Shown piece after piece: positions 23,857 to 32,483 of a stretch of DNA of 64,000 bases; within the stretch, counting starts at the first letter, position 1, and every line of letters starts with the position of its first letter. The notes under the pieces are model-generated. The model was not told where the DNA came from and ran no database searches. It saw nothing but the letters and a program-made list of their open reading frames with translations. Source of the DNA: Catenovulum adriaticum (GTDB lineage Bacteria > Pseudomonadota > Gammaproteobacteria > Enterobacterales > Alteromonadaceae); the NCBI RefSeq assembly GCF_026725475.1, contig NZ_CP109965.1:2666001-2730000 (forward strand). The letters are read 5' to 3'. The position numbers were made by a program, and so were the translations under genes.

Positions 23857-25992
23857 TTAAAACTTAAATTCCATGCCTACGTTAACCGTTGTACCTAAAC
23901 CTTTAATGTTATAACCGCCGTAACGATACGACTGAGATTTAGCTGGAAAATAATCTTTGTTAAATAAGTTTTCAACACCAATAAATGCGGATAAATTTTG
24001 TTTAATTTGATATTGGCCATTTAAATTAACAATTTGGTAGCTTTCAACAGGCCCTTCTGCTCCGCCGAAGCCGCCGTTTTCATCTGGGTTAAAGCGCTTG
24101 CGATCACCTACATATAAGTAGCTTAAGTTCATTGATAAATCATTGGTTGGCGTCCACCCAAGAAAAATAGTTGCTTTAGGCGGCGCTATTTGGCGAGCAT
24201 CTAAATAAACATCATCTTGGGTATTTTTGCCTTCAACATAGCTATAAGTCGCTGTGGTTTGCCATTGATCATTAATTTTATAATTAACTAACGCCTCATA
24301 ACCCCAAATTTTTTGCGGTGCACGTACTGGTAAATATACGCCAGTTTCTTCGTCGTACACATTGCTCGTACCTAATTCAGATGTGCTTTTAAAACCAGCA
24401 AATTCAAAATTTAAGTTATTCGTTATTTGCGAGTTAAAACCAATTTCATAGTTATCGATAATCGAAGCTTCAGTATGAATTAATGCAATATCATTAACGG
24501 TTGCGGTTCGTAATAAACGGCCCACGTCAGAAATATCAGCGCCTTGTGAATAACTCATAAAAGGATTAAACAATGGCGTATAGTTATATTTTATTGCAGC
24601 GTTGTAGGTAGTCGCTTGGTAACTTAATGTATCACCTTTTACATCAACCGCAGCCTGGCACTGTTCGTCACTTTTACAAAGTTTGAGCGTTTGATAATCA
24701 TCAACAGCCAGCTCAATTTCTTCATCGCGGACACCTAGTTTTACAATAATATCATCTGCGATAATCCATTTAGTTTGTAGAAAAGCAGCAAGATTCTGCA
24801 TGTCCATTTCTGGCACCCACATTCTGCCATCGACTAATGGTTGCGAGGTAATATCATTTAACCAATCAACCCCATAGATAAACGAGGCATCTGCAAAACT
24901 AAAGTCAACTTGGGTATTAAAGGTTGCTCGCGCGCCTTTTTTCTCAGATTTAATAACAGACTGGCCGCCTTCATAACCTTCGTCTGGGTTGGCAAAAGTA
25001 GATGAGTAGAAAAAAGTATTTTCAATATTTTGCTGGTAATAATCTAAAGTTAATTGGGTATTAGTAAAAATGTCATAATCAGTATATTTAACTGTAAAGT
25101 TGGTATTACCTTCCTGACCTTGAGGTTTGCCTTGTATTTGCTGCTCTTTTGGCACATGAACAGCGTAAGTTTTATCACCGTCATTCATATCACCTTCAAT
25201 ATCGGCTAAATCCGTTTTTTGCTGTGAGCGATAAAAATTAAAACTGGCTTTTAATTGCTTATTTTCATCAAACTGATAACCCAATTTAGCAAAATAATTT
25301 TGTGTTTCAGAATCTGACAAGCCATATTTCAAGCCTAAAATGTCACCTTCAGCATCACGCTGAACGCCATTTTCTTCGTAACTTGCAGTTAATAAGTAGC
25401 TAAATTTATCAATTTTTCCATTCACTGAGGCTTCAAGTCTGCCACCGACACTTTCGTCAATATCAACGGCGCTAAAGCGGCTAGATACACTTACACTGCC
25501 AGCAACAGAATCACTACTTAGCGCATCTTTAGTAATATAATTAATAATACCGCCTGCTGCACCATTACCATAAATAGAGGTTGCCCCTTTAATTACTTCA
25601 ATTCTGGCGATAGCGCTAGGGTCTAAAGTTTTAACGCCAAGTGCACCATTTCTCAATGGGGTTGACTGAGGCACACCATCAATCATCACTAGTGGGCTTC
25701 GACCTCGCAGCGTTTGTCCTGCATTACTTGATGTGCCAGTGCTAGGTGCCATACCCGGCACATACATAGCTAATAAACTTTGCAATTCTGGAGTGATTTT
25801 TAAATGCTGTTCAATTGTTTTTTGGCTAATAACGGTAACCGATGCCGGCACCTCATCAATGCTCTCGACCACTCGACTACCTGTCACTATGATGTTTTCC
25901 ATTTCTTGAGGCTGAGCCATTGCAAGCGGTGATGCAAACACACTTAGCATTGCAATTACGAGGGGATTATAGCGAGCTTGATTCATTTCCAT
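23857..25992 (-). CDS. TonB-dependent outer-membrane receptor (probable iron/siderophore uptake)
   Basis: 711 residues. Signal peptide to about residue 26 (PLAMAQ), a TonB box-like MENIIVTGSR, a plug domain (about 35-150, LRGRSPLVMIDGVPQS and IEVIKGATSIYGNGAAGGIINYITK), then a 22-strand barrel ending in GMEFKF. It actively imports a metal chelate powered by TonB. A strong Fur box lies just upstream and the gene before it is a PepSY membrane protein often found with siderophore receptors, so iron uptake is the best guess. The ligand cannot be named. ATGs at 25992 and 25986 are both possible. Confidence 0.93.
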   Translation of the reverse strand: MEMNQARYNPLVIAMLSVFASPLAMAQPQEMENIIVTGSRVVESIDEVPASVTVISQKTIEQHLKITPELQSLLAMYVPGMAPSTGTSSNAGQTLRGRSPLVMIDGVPQSTPLRNGALGVKTLDPSAIARIEVIKGATSIYGNGAAGGIINYITKDALSSDSVAGSVSVSSRFSAVDIDESVGGRLEASVNGKIDKFSYLLTASYEENGVQRDAEGDILGLKYGLSDSETQNYFAKLGYQFDENKQLKASFNFYRSQQKTDLADIEGDMNDGDKTYAVHVPKEQQIQGKPQGQEGNTNFTVKYTDYDIFTNTQLTLDYYQQNIENTFFYSSTFANPDEGYEGGQSVIKSEKKGARATFNTQVDFSFADASFIYGVDWLNDITSQPLVDGRMWVPEMDMQNLAAFLQTKWIIADDIIVKLGVRDEEIELAVDDYQTLKLCKSDEQCQAAVDVKGDTLSYQATTYNAAIKYNYTPLFNPFMSYSQGADISDVGRLLRTATVNDIALIHTEASIIDNYEIGFNSQITNNLNFEFAGFKSTSELGTSNVYDEETGVYLPVRAPQKIWGYEALVNYKINDQWQTTATYSYVEGKNTQDDVYLDARQIAPPKATIFLGWTPTNDLSMNLSYLYVGDRKRFNPDENGGFGGAEGPVESYQIVNLNGQYQIKQNLSAFIGVENLFNKDYFPAKSQSYRYGGYNIKGLGTTVNVGMEFKF

Positions 25993-26023
25993 TTAACCTA
26001 AATTTGTAAAAACTGGCGAGAAT

Positions 26024-26042
26024 GTTAATGATAATAATTATC
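26024..26042. promoter_or_regulatory. Fur box upstream of the TonB receptor
   Basis: GTTAATGATAATAATTATC matches 17 of 19 positions of the classical Fur consensus GATAATGATAATCATTATC. It sits between the PepSY gene stop and the receptor start, 32 bp before the ATG. This suggests that the receptor has its own iron-repressed promoter and is not only read through from the PepSY gene. Confidence 0.85.
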
Positions 26043-26046
26043 AAAT

Positions 26047-27126
26047 TCAAGTGGTTTTTTGTTTTCTTTGTTTACGCAAACAAAATAAATACACACCAGA
26101 GACTACAAAAAACAATGGCGTTAAAGCCAATATCAACCACAGAGCCTGTACTAGTCCTCCAGCAAAATCGCCAATATGAAATTTATATCTAAAGTTCCAC
26201 ACTTGGGTCGCAAAGTTCGCTTTTGAGCCATCGTACACTTGTAAAACGCCTGCGGTAAAAGGGTCAACCCACACCCAGCTATAGGCATGTGTTTCACCCG
26301 GCATTTGCATTCTAAGCGCCATAGGTTCAGTTTCAGCTTTGGGCAAATAAATTCGATACAGGCTCGCTTCGGGTAAGGCCAAACGCGCATTACTAAGTGC
26401 TTCGTTGATTTTAACTTGTGATTGTGGATTAATAGTTGGCGCTTCTGGTCTTGGCTCCACCTTGGCAAAAGTGACCGCTTCAACCGTGCCTTGCGCTATT
26501 GTGTTCCAATGAAAAGCCATTCCTGAAAAAGCAACTAAAAACAATGGAATAAAAACATAAACGCCAACCACTGTATGTAGCTGGTAAAACAATATTTTGC
26601 GTTTGGCTTTTGGATTTACTTTAAGCCGTTTGAGCCGTTTTTTAGGCTTTACCCATAAATAAAATCCCAATAGAAGCTCTAACATTAAGCAAACACTAGC
26701 CAACGAAACTATATTTCTGAGTGGATAACCACCGGCATCATTTTGATACAATAACCAACGATGAAACCCTAATAAATAGCCATAAAAAGTTTGATAATAA
26801 TTATATTGATGCAGCTTTTTACCTGTGTAAGGGTTTACGCTAATATACATTTTGTTGCTTAGTTGCACCTGCCACGCTTTATTTGGGTTAGTTTCAGGGG
26901 TAACTAAAGTTGCAGTTTGGCCGGTTTGGGATGTTACTTTCTTGAGTAACACATCCAGCGGGAGCGGCTTAGTTTGAGGTGCAACCGTCCAGTATTCAGG
27001 TTGAAAATAAGTTTGAATATCTTTGGCATATATGAGCAGGCTACCCGTAATACTAAGACCGATTAAGATCACCCCTGCGAATAGGGCGATCACTAAATGC
27101 ATCCGTCTCAAATACAATTTAACCAA
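26047..27126 (-). CDS. PepSY-associated membrane protein (possible siderophore iron reductase)
   Basis: 359 residues with about four membrane helices: near the N-terminus (about 10-30), at about 135-155 and 190-210, and near the C-terminus (about 325-350). PepSY-type domains lie between. The pattern HLVIALFAGVILIGLSITGSLLIY, the FHRWLL histidine, LHTVVGVYVF and WNFRYKFHIGDFAGG match PepSY_TM proteins beside TonB receptors. Family members are proposed to reduce ferric siderophores or haem-bound iron in the inner membrane. It is encoded immediately upstream of the receptor. Confidence 0.85.
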   Translation of the reverse strand: MVKLYLRRMHLVIALFAGVILIGLSITGSLLIYAKDIQTYFQPEYWTVAPQTKPLPLDVLLKKVTSQTGQTATLVTPETNPNKAWQVQLSNKMYISVNPYTGKKLHQYNYYQTFYGYLLGFHRWLLYQNDAGGYPLRNIVSLASVCLMLELLLGFYLWVKPKKRLKRLKVNPKAKRKILFYQLHTVVGVYVFIPLFLVAFSGMAFHWNTIAQGTVEAVTFAKVEPRPEAPTINPQSQVKINEALSNARLALPEASLYRIYLPKAETEPMALRMQMPGETHAYSWVWVDPFTAGVLQVYDGSKANFATQVWNFRYKFHIGDFAGGLVQALWLILALTPLFFVVSGVYLFCLRKQRKQKTT

Positions 27127-27241
27127 ACTGAGTACCTCTACTGAACAATAGCCATTTATATGCTGACAAAACGGATATTGTAAATAAGAACAGTTAGTAT
27201 TACCAATTGTTATTTGTTTTATTGCCTAAATAATATTCAGC

Positions 27242-29188
27242 CTATTTAGATTTGTCCTGAGTCGACTTATTTAGCGGAAACTCAATAGCTTGGCCGTTTT
27301 CAATTAACTGTGCTATTTTTATCGGCTCACCAGTTTTGTCTAATTCAACCAAACCAATACCAGCATGGTTTAGTAAACGCTCACCTTTGGAAGCTAAATT
27401 AGGTTTGATGGGGTCAACTCGCATATGCTTTCGTTTAGTAAACCAGTTTAATGGTGACCAAGGTGCATACAACCAACGATTCAGGCGATCAAGCCAATTT
27501 AATAAATTCTCAGGAAAGGTATTTTTAAGCCCACTACTGGTAATTTGCCAAACACTTGGACTATTTTTACGACCTTTCAAACTCACTTTCGAAGCAAATG
27601 AATAATGCACATCGCCAGACAAAATCACAAAACGTTGCGGTGTTTTAGGATGACGAAATAAATTCAGTAAATAATAAGCGGCACCTTTATGGGCCATCCA
27701 GTTTTCTGCATCAACCATCAATGGTTTACCAAACCAGGTAAAAACTTGCTGTACAGCTTCAATTAATTTAACGCCAAAAATAGGTGCTGGGGAAACTAAT
27801 ACAACGGCTTCATGTTCTAGTAATGATTGCTGTAATTCGGTGAGTGCTTCCCAATCCATTAAACCGGATGGTTTATCAGGTTTAGAAATAGATTGCCACC
27901 TTTGGGTGCGGGTATCTAATACTAGGAGCTTTGGCTGTGTGGGCCAAGCATAATTCCAAGAATCAAATTTAAGCAACTTTTTAATAAGCAATTCATGTTC
28001 ATCTTTACCCAACCGGTTAAAGATTTTTTGGGTCAATGTGATAAACTCATCAGGAAAGTTTTCTGGTGCATTACCCCACCCCTGACAAATAAAATATCCA
28101 ATTAAGGCATTACCTAAAATACGTCTAGAAAAATCATTTTGGTATGCAACCTTTTCCCAGCTAGCGGTTAAGTTCCAATCATCGGTTACATCGTGATCGT
28201 CAAAAATCATAGCGCAAGGCAAATGCGCCATCATTCTGCGAATTTGATGTAAGCCTGATTTAAACGCTTCTACCCGTTTTTGCTGCTCAAGATAACTTGG
28301 CTGTTCTTGCGCTAAAATATTGTCAGGCATAGTTAAACTGGTGTAGTGCCAAGCTTCTGGAGACCAAACCAGTAAATACATAGTAAGTACTTCATCTAAC
28401 GAAATTAAATGATTATGTGCATTATCAGAGGTGAAAATTGGTTTTTTAACTGAGTTGAAGAGTAATTTTTTGACTTGCCCGCCCACTTTATCTTGTGGCA
28501 AGACCAACTCTCGGTGGTTGTAATATTCGCTACTTTGTTGCAGTTGGGATGAATCGGCCAAATTAGCTTGAATAAAAGGCTCGTTTTTCCAATTTAATTT
28601 TTTGATTAAACGATGGATCGCAATTAAGGTAGGCATCGAAACATCGTCAGCATAAATTTGATCGCCGCTAAGCATTAATACGGCAGGCCAGTTGTCGAGC
28701 TCTTCAATATGATTTTTGAGGTAGTCGTCGGCGAAGGTTAAACCATCTGGGCAGTCATGATGGGGCTTACGACAAGAGCCATGCAATATTTTATCTAACC
28801 GGCTTTTAATGACAAAACCTAAAGTGTCTTGATTAGGGTAATAAATGCCTTCAACTAACTCATCTAAAGCCTGCCACGTTTTGTTGTCTGCACGACTCGC
28901 ATTAGATTTAAAATATAGCTGGTATTGAACCCAAGTATCTTGCGGTAAATCTTGCTCAAATGGCACATTAATGAGTTGAAAATAGCAATGTTCGGCAGCG
29001 CTAATGGTTTGACAATAAGGCTTCGTGGGATCTGTGAGTAAATAACTTTGAACAGCCTGCTCACCCACCTTTAACTCTAATTGAATATCGACTGGCTGTG
29101 AAGTGGCCAGCCAAATCGTCATTTGACGGCAGCTTACTTTACGTAAGATAGGGCCTGATAAAATAACTAAATCATTTGAAAAATCCAT
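27242..29188 (-). CDS. PhoD-like metallophosphatase / phosphodiesterase
   Basis: 648 residues, no signal peptide. Metal-binding motifs of the PhoD-like phosphatase superfamily are visible: LMLSGDQIYADD (about 150), MIFDDHDVTDDWNL (about 330), LVLDTRTQRW and FVILSGDVHYSFAS (about 520). An N-terminal beta domain of about 100 residues precedes the catalytic core, as in large cytoplasmic PhoD-like proteins. The substrate is unknown. The 13-bp hairpin in front of its ATG belongs to the upstream gene or controls this one. Confidence 0.85.
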   Translation of the reverse strand: MDFSNDLVILSGPILRKVSCRQMTIWLATSQPVDIQLELKVGEQAVQSYLLTDPTKPYCQTISAAEHCYFQLINVPFEQDLPQDTWVQYQLYFKSNASRADNKTWQALDELVEGIYYPNQDTLGFVIKSRLDKILHGSCRKPHHDCPDGLTFADDYLKNHIEELDNWPAVLMLSGDQIYADDVSMPTLIAIHRLIKKLNWKNEPFIQANLADSSQLQQSSEYYNHRELVLPQDKVGGQVKKLLFNSVKKPIFTSDNAHNHLISLDEVLTMYLLVWSPEAWHYTSLTMPDNILAQEQPSYLEQQKRVEAFKSGLHQIRRMMAHLPCAMIFDDHDVTDDWNLTASWEKVAYQNDFSRRILGNALIGYFICQGWGNAPENFPDEFITLTQKIFNRLGKDEHELLIKKLLKFDSWNYAWPTQPKLLVLDTRTQRWQSISKPDKPSGLMDWEALTELQQSLLEHEAVVLVSPAPIFGVKLIEAVQQVFTWFGKPLMVDAENWMAHKGAAYYLLNLFRHPKTPQRFVILSGDVHYSFASKVSLKGRKNSPSVWQITSSGLKNTFPENLLNWLDRLNRWLYAPWSPLNWFTKRKHMRVDPIKPNLASKGERLLNHAGIGLVELDKTGEPIKIAQLIENGQAIEFPLNKSTQDKSK

Positions 29189-29202
29189 AACATCCTCGTT
29201 AT

Positions 29203-29238
29203 AAAGTGAGTTTGATAACAGGCGTTCAAACTCACTTT
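29203..29238 (-). terminator. 13-bp inverted repeat between dUTPase and PhoD-like genes
   Basis: AAAGTGAGTTTGA (29203-29215) and TCAAACTCACTTT (29226-29238) are perfect inverse complements with a 10-base loop. The hairpin lies downstream of the dUTPase stop and 14 bp before the PhoD-like ATG. No long T-tract follows, so it may be a terminator or a translational control hairpin. Confidence 0.5.
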
Positions 29239-29292
29239 TATGATTTCATCAGGGGAGGTTAACCTAAGTTAGGTTGTGAATTAGCTTGTGAG

Positions 29293-29952
29293 CTAGGTTA
29301 CATCTAACAGCGAATATCTTTTACTAAGCTCTTGGTATAACTGATCTTGATAATCCTGTGCTTTAATATCTAGTTTTTCCATTATCTCAACTAAATGCTC
29401 ATTATCTTCTCGTCCACTCCAGACTTTAATATAGGTGCCTTCTTTATAACCATTGTCTTGCCGAAAGAAGTTAAGTACGTTTTTGCTAACATACTGTGCA
29501 TATAAAGCATCCCAATCCATTTGGCAATCTTGCAATAACGCTGAGAATAAACCAATGTCATAACGTTTAGCTGCGGCTAAACCAATTAGCAATTCAAGTT
29601 TATCCAATAAGCTTAATTGTGAAAAAACGTAATCTTGGCCGTCAAATGTCAGTTTTTGTGCAGTCAGGTGGTTAAAAATGTCATCTGATGCTGCTACTTG
29701 GCTGCCTTCGTGTTTGATTAAAATGGCAGATAATACAAAGTGCCAAATATCAACTAATTCCATTTGTAATTGAGCCAAGTCACAATCTTGTTTCTTCCAC
29801 CACTTCCAGCCATGGTGTTCAATTGCTTCGGCGCCTTCAATCACAACGGCACGCAAAAATGGTGAGCGAACATTAACCCAATCAGGATTAACTTTCGCAT
29901 TCATTTTATCTTGCAGCGCTAACATAGTGCTTGCTTGATTAGCAGTTAACAT
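29293..29952 (-). CDS. Dimeric dUTP diphosphatase (all-alpha dUTPase family)
   Basis: 219 residues, mostly helical. It has the MazG-like/dimeric dUTPase metal motifs: RAVVIEGAEAIEHHGWKWWKK (ExxE), LQMELVDIWHFVLS (ExxD), then KNVLNFFRQDNGYKEGTY, which is diagnostic of dUTPase_2. It hydrolyses dUTP to dUMP and keeps uracil out of DNA. It lies 23 bp after rsuA on the same strand, an unusual pairing. Confidence 0.9.
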   Translation of the reverse strand: MLTANQASTMLALQDKMNAKVNPDWVNVRSPFLRAVVIEGAEAIEHHGWKWWKKQDCDLAQLQMELVDIWHFVLSAILIKHEGSQVAASDDIFNHLTAQKLTFDGQDYVFSQLSLLDKLELLIGLAAAKRYDIGLFSALLQDCQMDWDALYAQYVSKNVLNFFRQDNGYKEGTYIKVWSGREDNEHLVEIMEKLDIKAQDYQDQLYQELSKRYSLLDVT

Positions 29953-29975
29953 TATTTTTCCTTCTCGGTATTTTA

Positions 29976-30680
29976 TTAAAATAAAGCGACTTCTTCAGCG
30001 GTTAGGTAACGCCACTCGCACGGCTCTAGATCTGAGTCTATTTCTAAATGGCCTATTTTTTGTCGATGTAAGCTTACAACTTTATTGCCAAGCGCCGCAA
30101 ACATACGTTTTACTTGATGATAGCGCCCTTCTGATATTGTTAGTTGGGCGCAGTTATCTGTACTAAAACTTAAGTGCGCTGGTAAAGTTGGTTTATCTTC
30201 GTTTTTAAGCATAATGCCTTGCGCCACTTGTTCAATCATAATGGCTTGCTCAGCGGGTTCTACAGCATCAGCTAATTGCGCAATATACACTTTTTTACAA
30301 TGGTAATTAGGTGACGTCACTCTGTGTGACCATTTACCATCATCGGTAATTAGTAATAAACCCGTGGTATCTACATCTAATCGTCCTGCAACGTGCAAGC
30401 GTTCAGGTTTTTCAATGTCCATTAATGAAATAACAGATTCATATAATTCAGTATCTGAGGTAGTGCAAAGTGTATCAACCGGTTTGTGCATCATAATGTA
30501 ACGAGTGCCAACCAGTTCAACTTCTTGTTCAAGGTATTCAACACAAGCATCTTGAGGGACTTTAAATGCGGGGCTTTTGATCACCTCACCATTGACGGTA
30601 AAGCTACCTCGGCTAATCGCTTTTTTAGCTTCGCTGCGTGTTAAGTCAACCGCTTCGCACGCGTATTTATCTAAGCGCAT
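29976..30680 (-). CDS. rsuA: 16S rRNA pseudouridine(516) synthase RsuA
   Basis: 234 residues. An N-terminal S4 RNA-binding domain (MRLDKYACEAVDLTRSEAKK) precedes the catalytic domain with the active Asp in VAGRLDVDTTGLLLITDDG. ISEGRYHQVKRMFAALGNKV is the RsuA-group C-terminal motif. It makes pseudouridine 516 in 16S rRNA. RluE/RluF are the alternatives, but length and blocks favour RsuA. Confidence 0.92.
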   Translation of the reverse strand: MRLDKYACEAVDLTRSEAKKAISRGSFTVNGEVIKSPAFKVPQDACVEYLEQEVELVGTRYIMMHKPVDTLCTTSDTELYESVISLMDIEKPERLHVAGRLDVDTTGLLLITDDGKWSHRVTSPNYHCKKVYIAQLADAVEPAEQAIMIEQVAQGIMLKNEDKPTLPAHLSFSTDNCAQLTISEGRYHQVKRMFAALGNKVVSLHRQKIGHLEIDSDLEPCEWRYLTAEEVALF

Positions 30681-30834
30681 TGTTATTCCTGTTAAAGCTC
30701 TATTTTAACCAGATTATACCTAATTTAAACATTAAAGTAGACTGGCAAATACAGCAATTACGCTCATTTAAGTGATTTGGGCTGATATACATAAAAATGT
30801 GTAGCTATGCTTAAATTAAAAAGCAACCTGTAAA

Positions 30835-32097
30835 TTAATTTTGAATATATTGGGTAACAAGTTGGTTTTTACCTTGCTTTTTAGCTTGATATAAATTGTT
30901 ATCGGCCAATTTAAATGCTTGCTCGTAACTAATATCAATACTAGAAAGAAAAATTGCACCGCCACTAACTGTGGTAATAGGTTGAGTCGATAAAGGCGTC
31001 TTTTCAATGACTTTATTTAATAAATTTAATAATGACGCCTCTGAACCATTTAGCATAATTACAATAAATTCTTCACCACCCGCTCGCACCACAAGATCTA
31101 ATGGCCTTTGCACAATAGAGCACAAAACGCTGGCAAAATCTTGTAAAACTTGATCCCCTACGTCATGACCATATTGGTCATTAATTTTTTTAAAATTATC
31201 AAGATCAAATAAAGCTAAACATAAACAATTTTTGGAGCGTATGCTGGCTTTAATTAAACGTTCAAACTCATCAGCTAAACCTCGCCTGTTGCGCAGCTTA
31301 GTTAACGGGTCTCGGTTAGCTAATTCAACTAATTCGTTTTGCACCACCTTTAATCGACTAATATCCATACCATTAAAGAGTAAATAATTAGATTCATTAA
31401 TTTGTGTCATTGAGCAGTCAAACTCAAATGGAATCGATTCACCGCTATGATTTTTAAGATAAGCTTCATACGCTAAATGGCCTGAACTTTTAACTTGCTC
31501 AACAAACCTAAACCAGTCACTGGTCGATTCAAATTGTTCGGATATATGAAAATACGAGCGACTTTTAATTTGCTCGTTGGATAAGTCTAAAAAGCGGTTT
31601 AACGCTTGATTAAAACTGATAAATAAACTGGTTTCTGCGTCGCAAACCATGACTAAGGCGGGCGTATTGTCCATCACTGCTCTGAGTAATTCGAGTTCAG
31701 CGTTAATCGTACGAGATAACTTTTTTCGTTTTTTTTGTTTAACAATTTGAATGATGCGTTTGGGTAACTCAACACCCTCATGTTGAATGATGCAGTCATC
31801 AACCCCCTTTAAAAAGGCTTGGCGGATAAAGTTTGGTTGGCAATCGTCTACACAAATAACGGTGCCGCAGTCGGGGGCCAAGTTTTGAATAATCTTAAGA
31901 GGTTCAAATGCGTCAAATTGTCCTGCTTGATGATACAGTAAGACACAGTCAACATTGACCATTTTTAATATATTCGTCAGGTTATTAGCATTTTTGTATG
32001 CTATAACTTCAATTTTAAATTCTGCGCCAGCGAGCTGTTCAGATAAACACAGATTCTGCTTCTCAGCCAGGCCCAAAACCAGTAACGCACAGCGCAT
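30835..32097 (-). CDS. Diguanylate cyclase with REC-like and PAS domains
   Basis: 420 residues. The N-terminal 120 residues resemble a response-regulator receiver (CVLLYHQAGQFD, GTVICVDDCQ) but without a convincing phospho-Asp. A PAS domain spans about 135-250, then a GGDEF domain. The active site is GGEEF at 340-344, and RPLD at 331-334 is exactly the RxxD inhibitory site spacing, so an active, product-inhibited c-di-GMP synthase is likely. No membrane segment. Monocistronic. Output targets are unknown; the pil genes in the same window are one possibility. Confidence 0.92.
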   Translation of the reverse strand: MRCALLVLGLAEKQNLCLSEQLAGAEFKIEVIAYKNANNLTNILKMVNVDCVLLYHQAGQFDAFEPLKIIQNLAPDCGTVICVDDCQPNFIRQAFLKGVDDCIIQHEGVELPKRIIQIVKQKKRKKLSRTINAELELLRAVMDNTPALVMVCDAETSLFISFNQALNRFLDLSNEQIKSRSYFHISEQFESTSDWFRFVEQVKSSGHLAYEAYLKNHSGESIPFEFDCSMTQINESNYLLFNGMDISRLKVVQNELVELANRDPLTKLRNRRGLADEFERLIKASIRSKNCLCLALFDLDNFKKINDQYGHDVGDQVLQDFASVLCSIVQRPLDLVVRAGGEEFIVIMLNGSEASLLNLLNKVIEKTPLSTQPITTVSGGAIFLSSIDISYEQAFKLADNNLYQAKKQGKNQLVTQYIQN

Positions 32098-32483
32098 AAA
32101 AACCAGCCTTTGCTATGGTTTACATCCACATTTAATATTGGATATTTGCTTTACGCCGTATAAATTATGCTAACCATCATCTCCAATATGAATTAAGCCC
32201 TAAATTAAAAGTACTCTGCTTTACAACTCCATGTTTACACGGGTATTTAACTGCTGAAAACTCATCCAAGCCTAAACAACCATAAACAATGAATAACACT
32301 TATTAATCGTTATTATTGTTTTCTAATTCATTAAATTAACTTTAAACCAAATAAATTCAATATCCTAGCTAACTTTTTAGTCAGTTTTGAAATTAATCAA
32401 CTGAATAACATTCATTAAGCATAGCGTAAGCTGTCTAAAAATAAAGAAAGAGCAGCTATTTTTTATACGATTAAACCCCGTTA
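32098..32483. other. 386-bp gap between the diguanylate cyclase and mrcB genes
   Basis: A+T-rich. It should hold the cyclase promoter and the 3' end of the mrcB transcript. I see only a weak 5-bp hairpin (AGCTG/CAGCT) near 32430-32460, no reading frame of interest and no repeat. Confidence 0.5.

Noticed and set aside
27127..27241. Second Fur box before the PepSY gene
   Set aside because: AATAACAATTGGTAATACT is A+T-rich, but it does not align with the 19-base consensus well enough.
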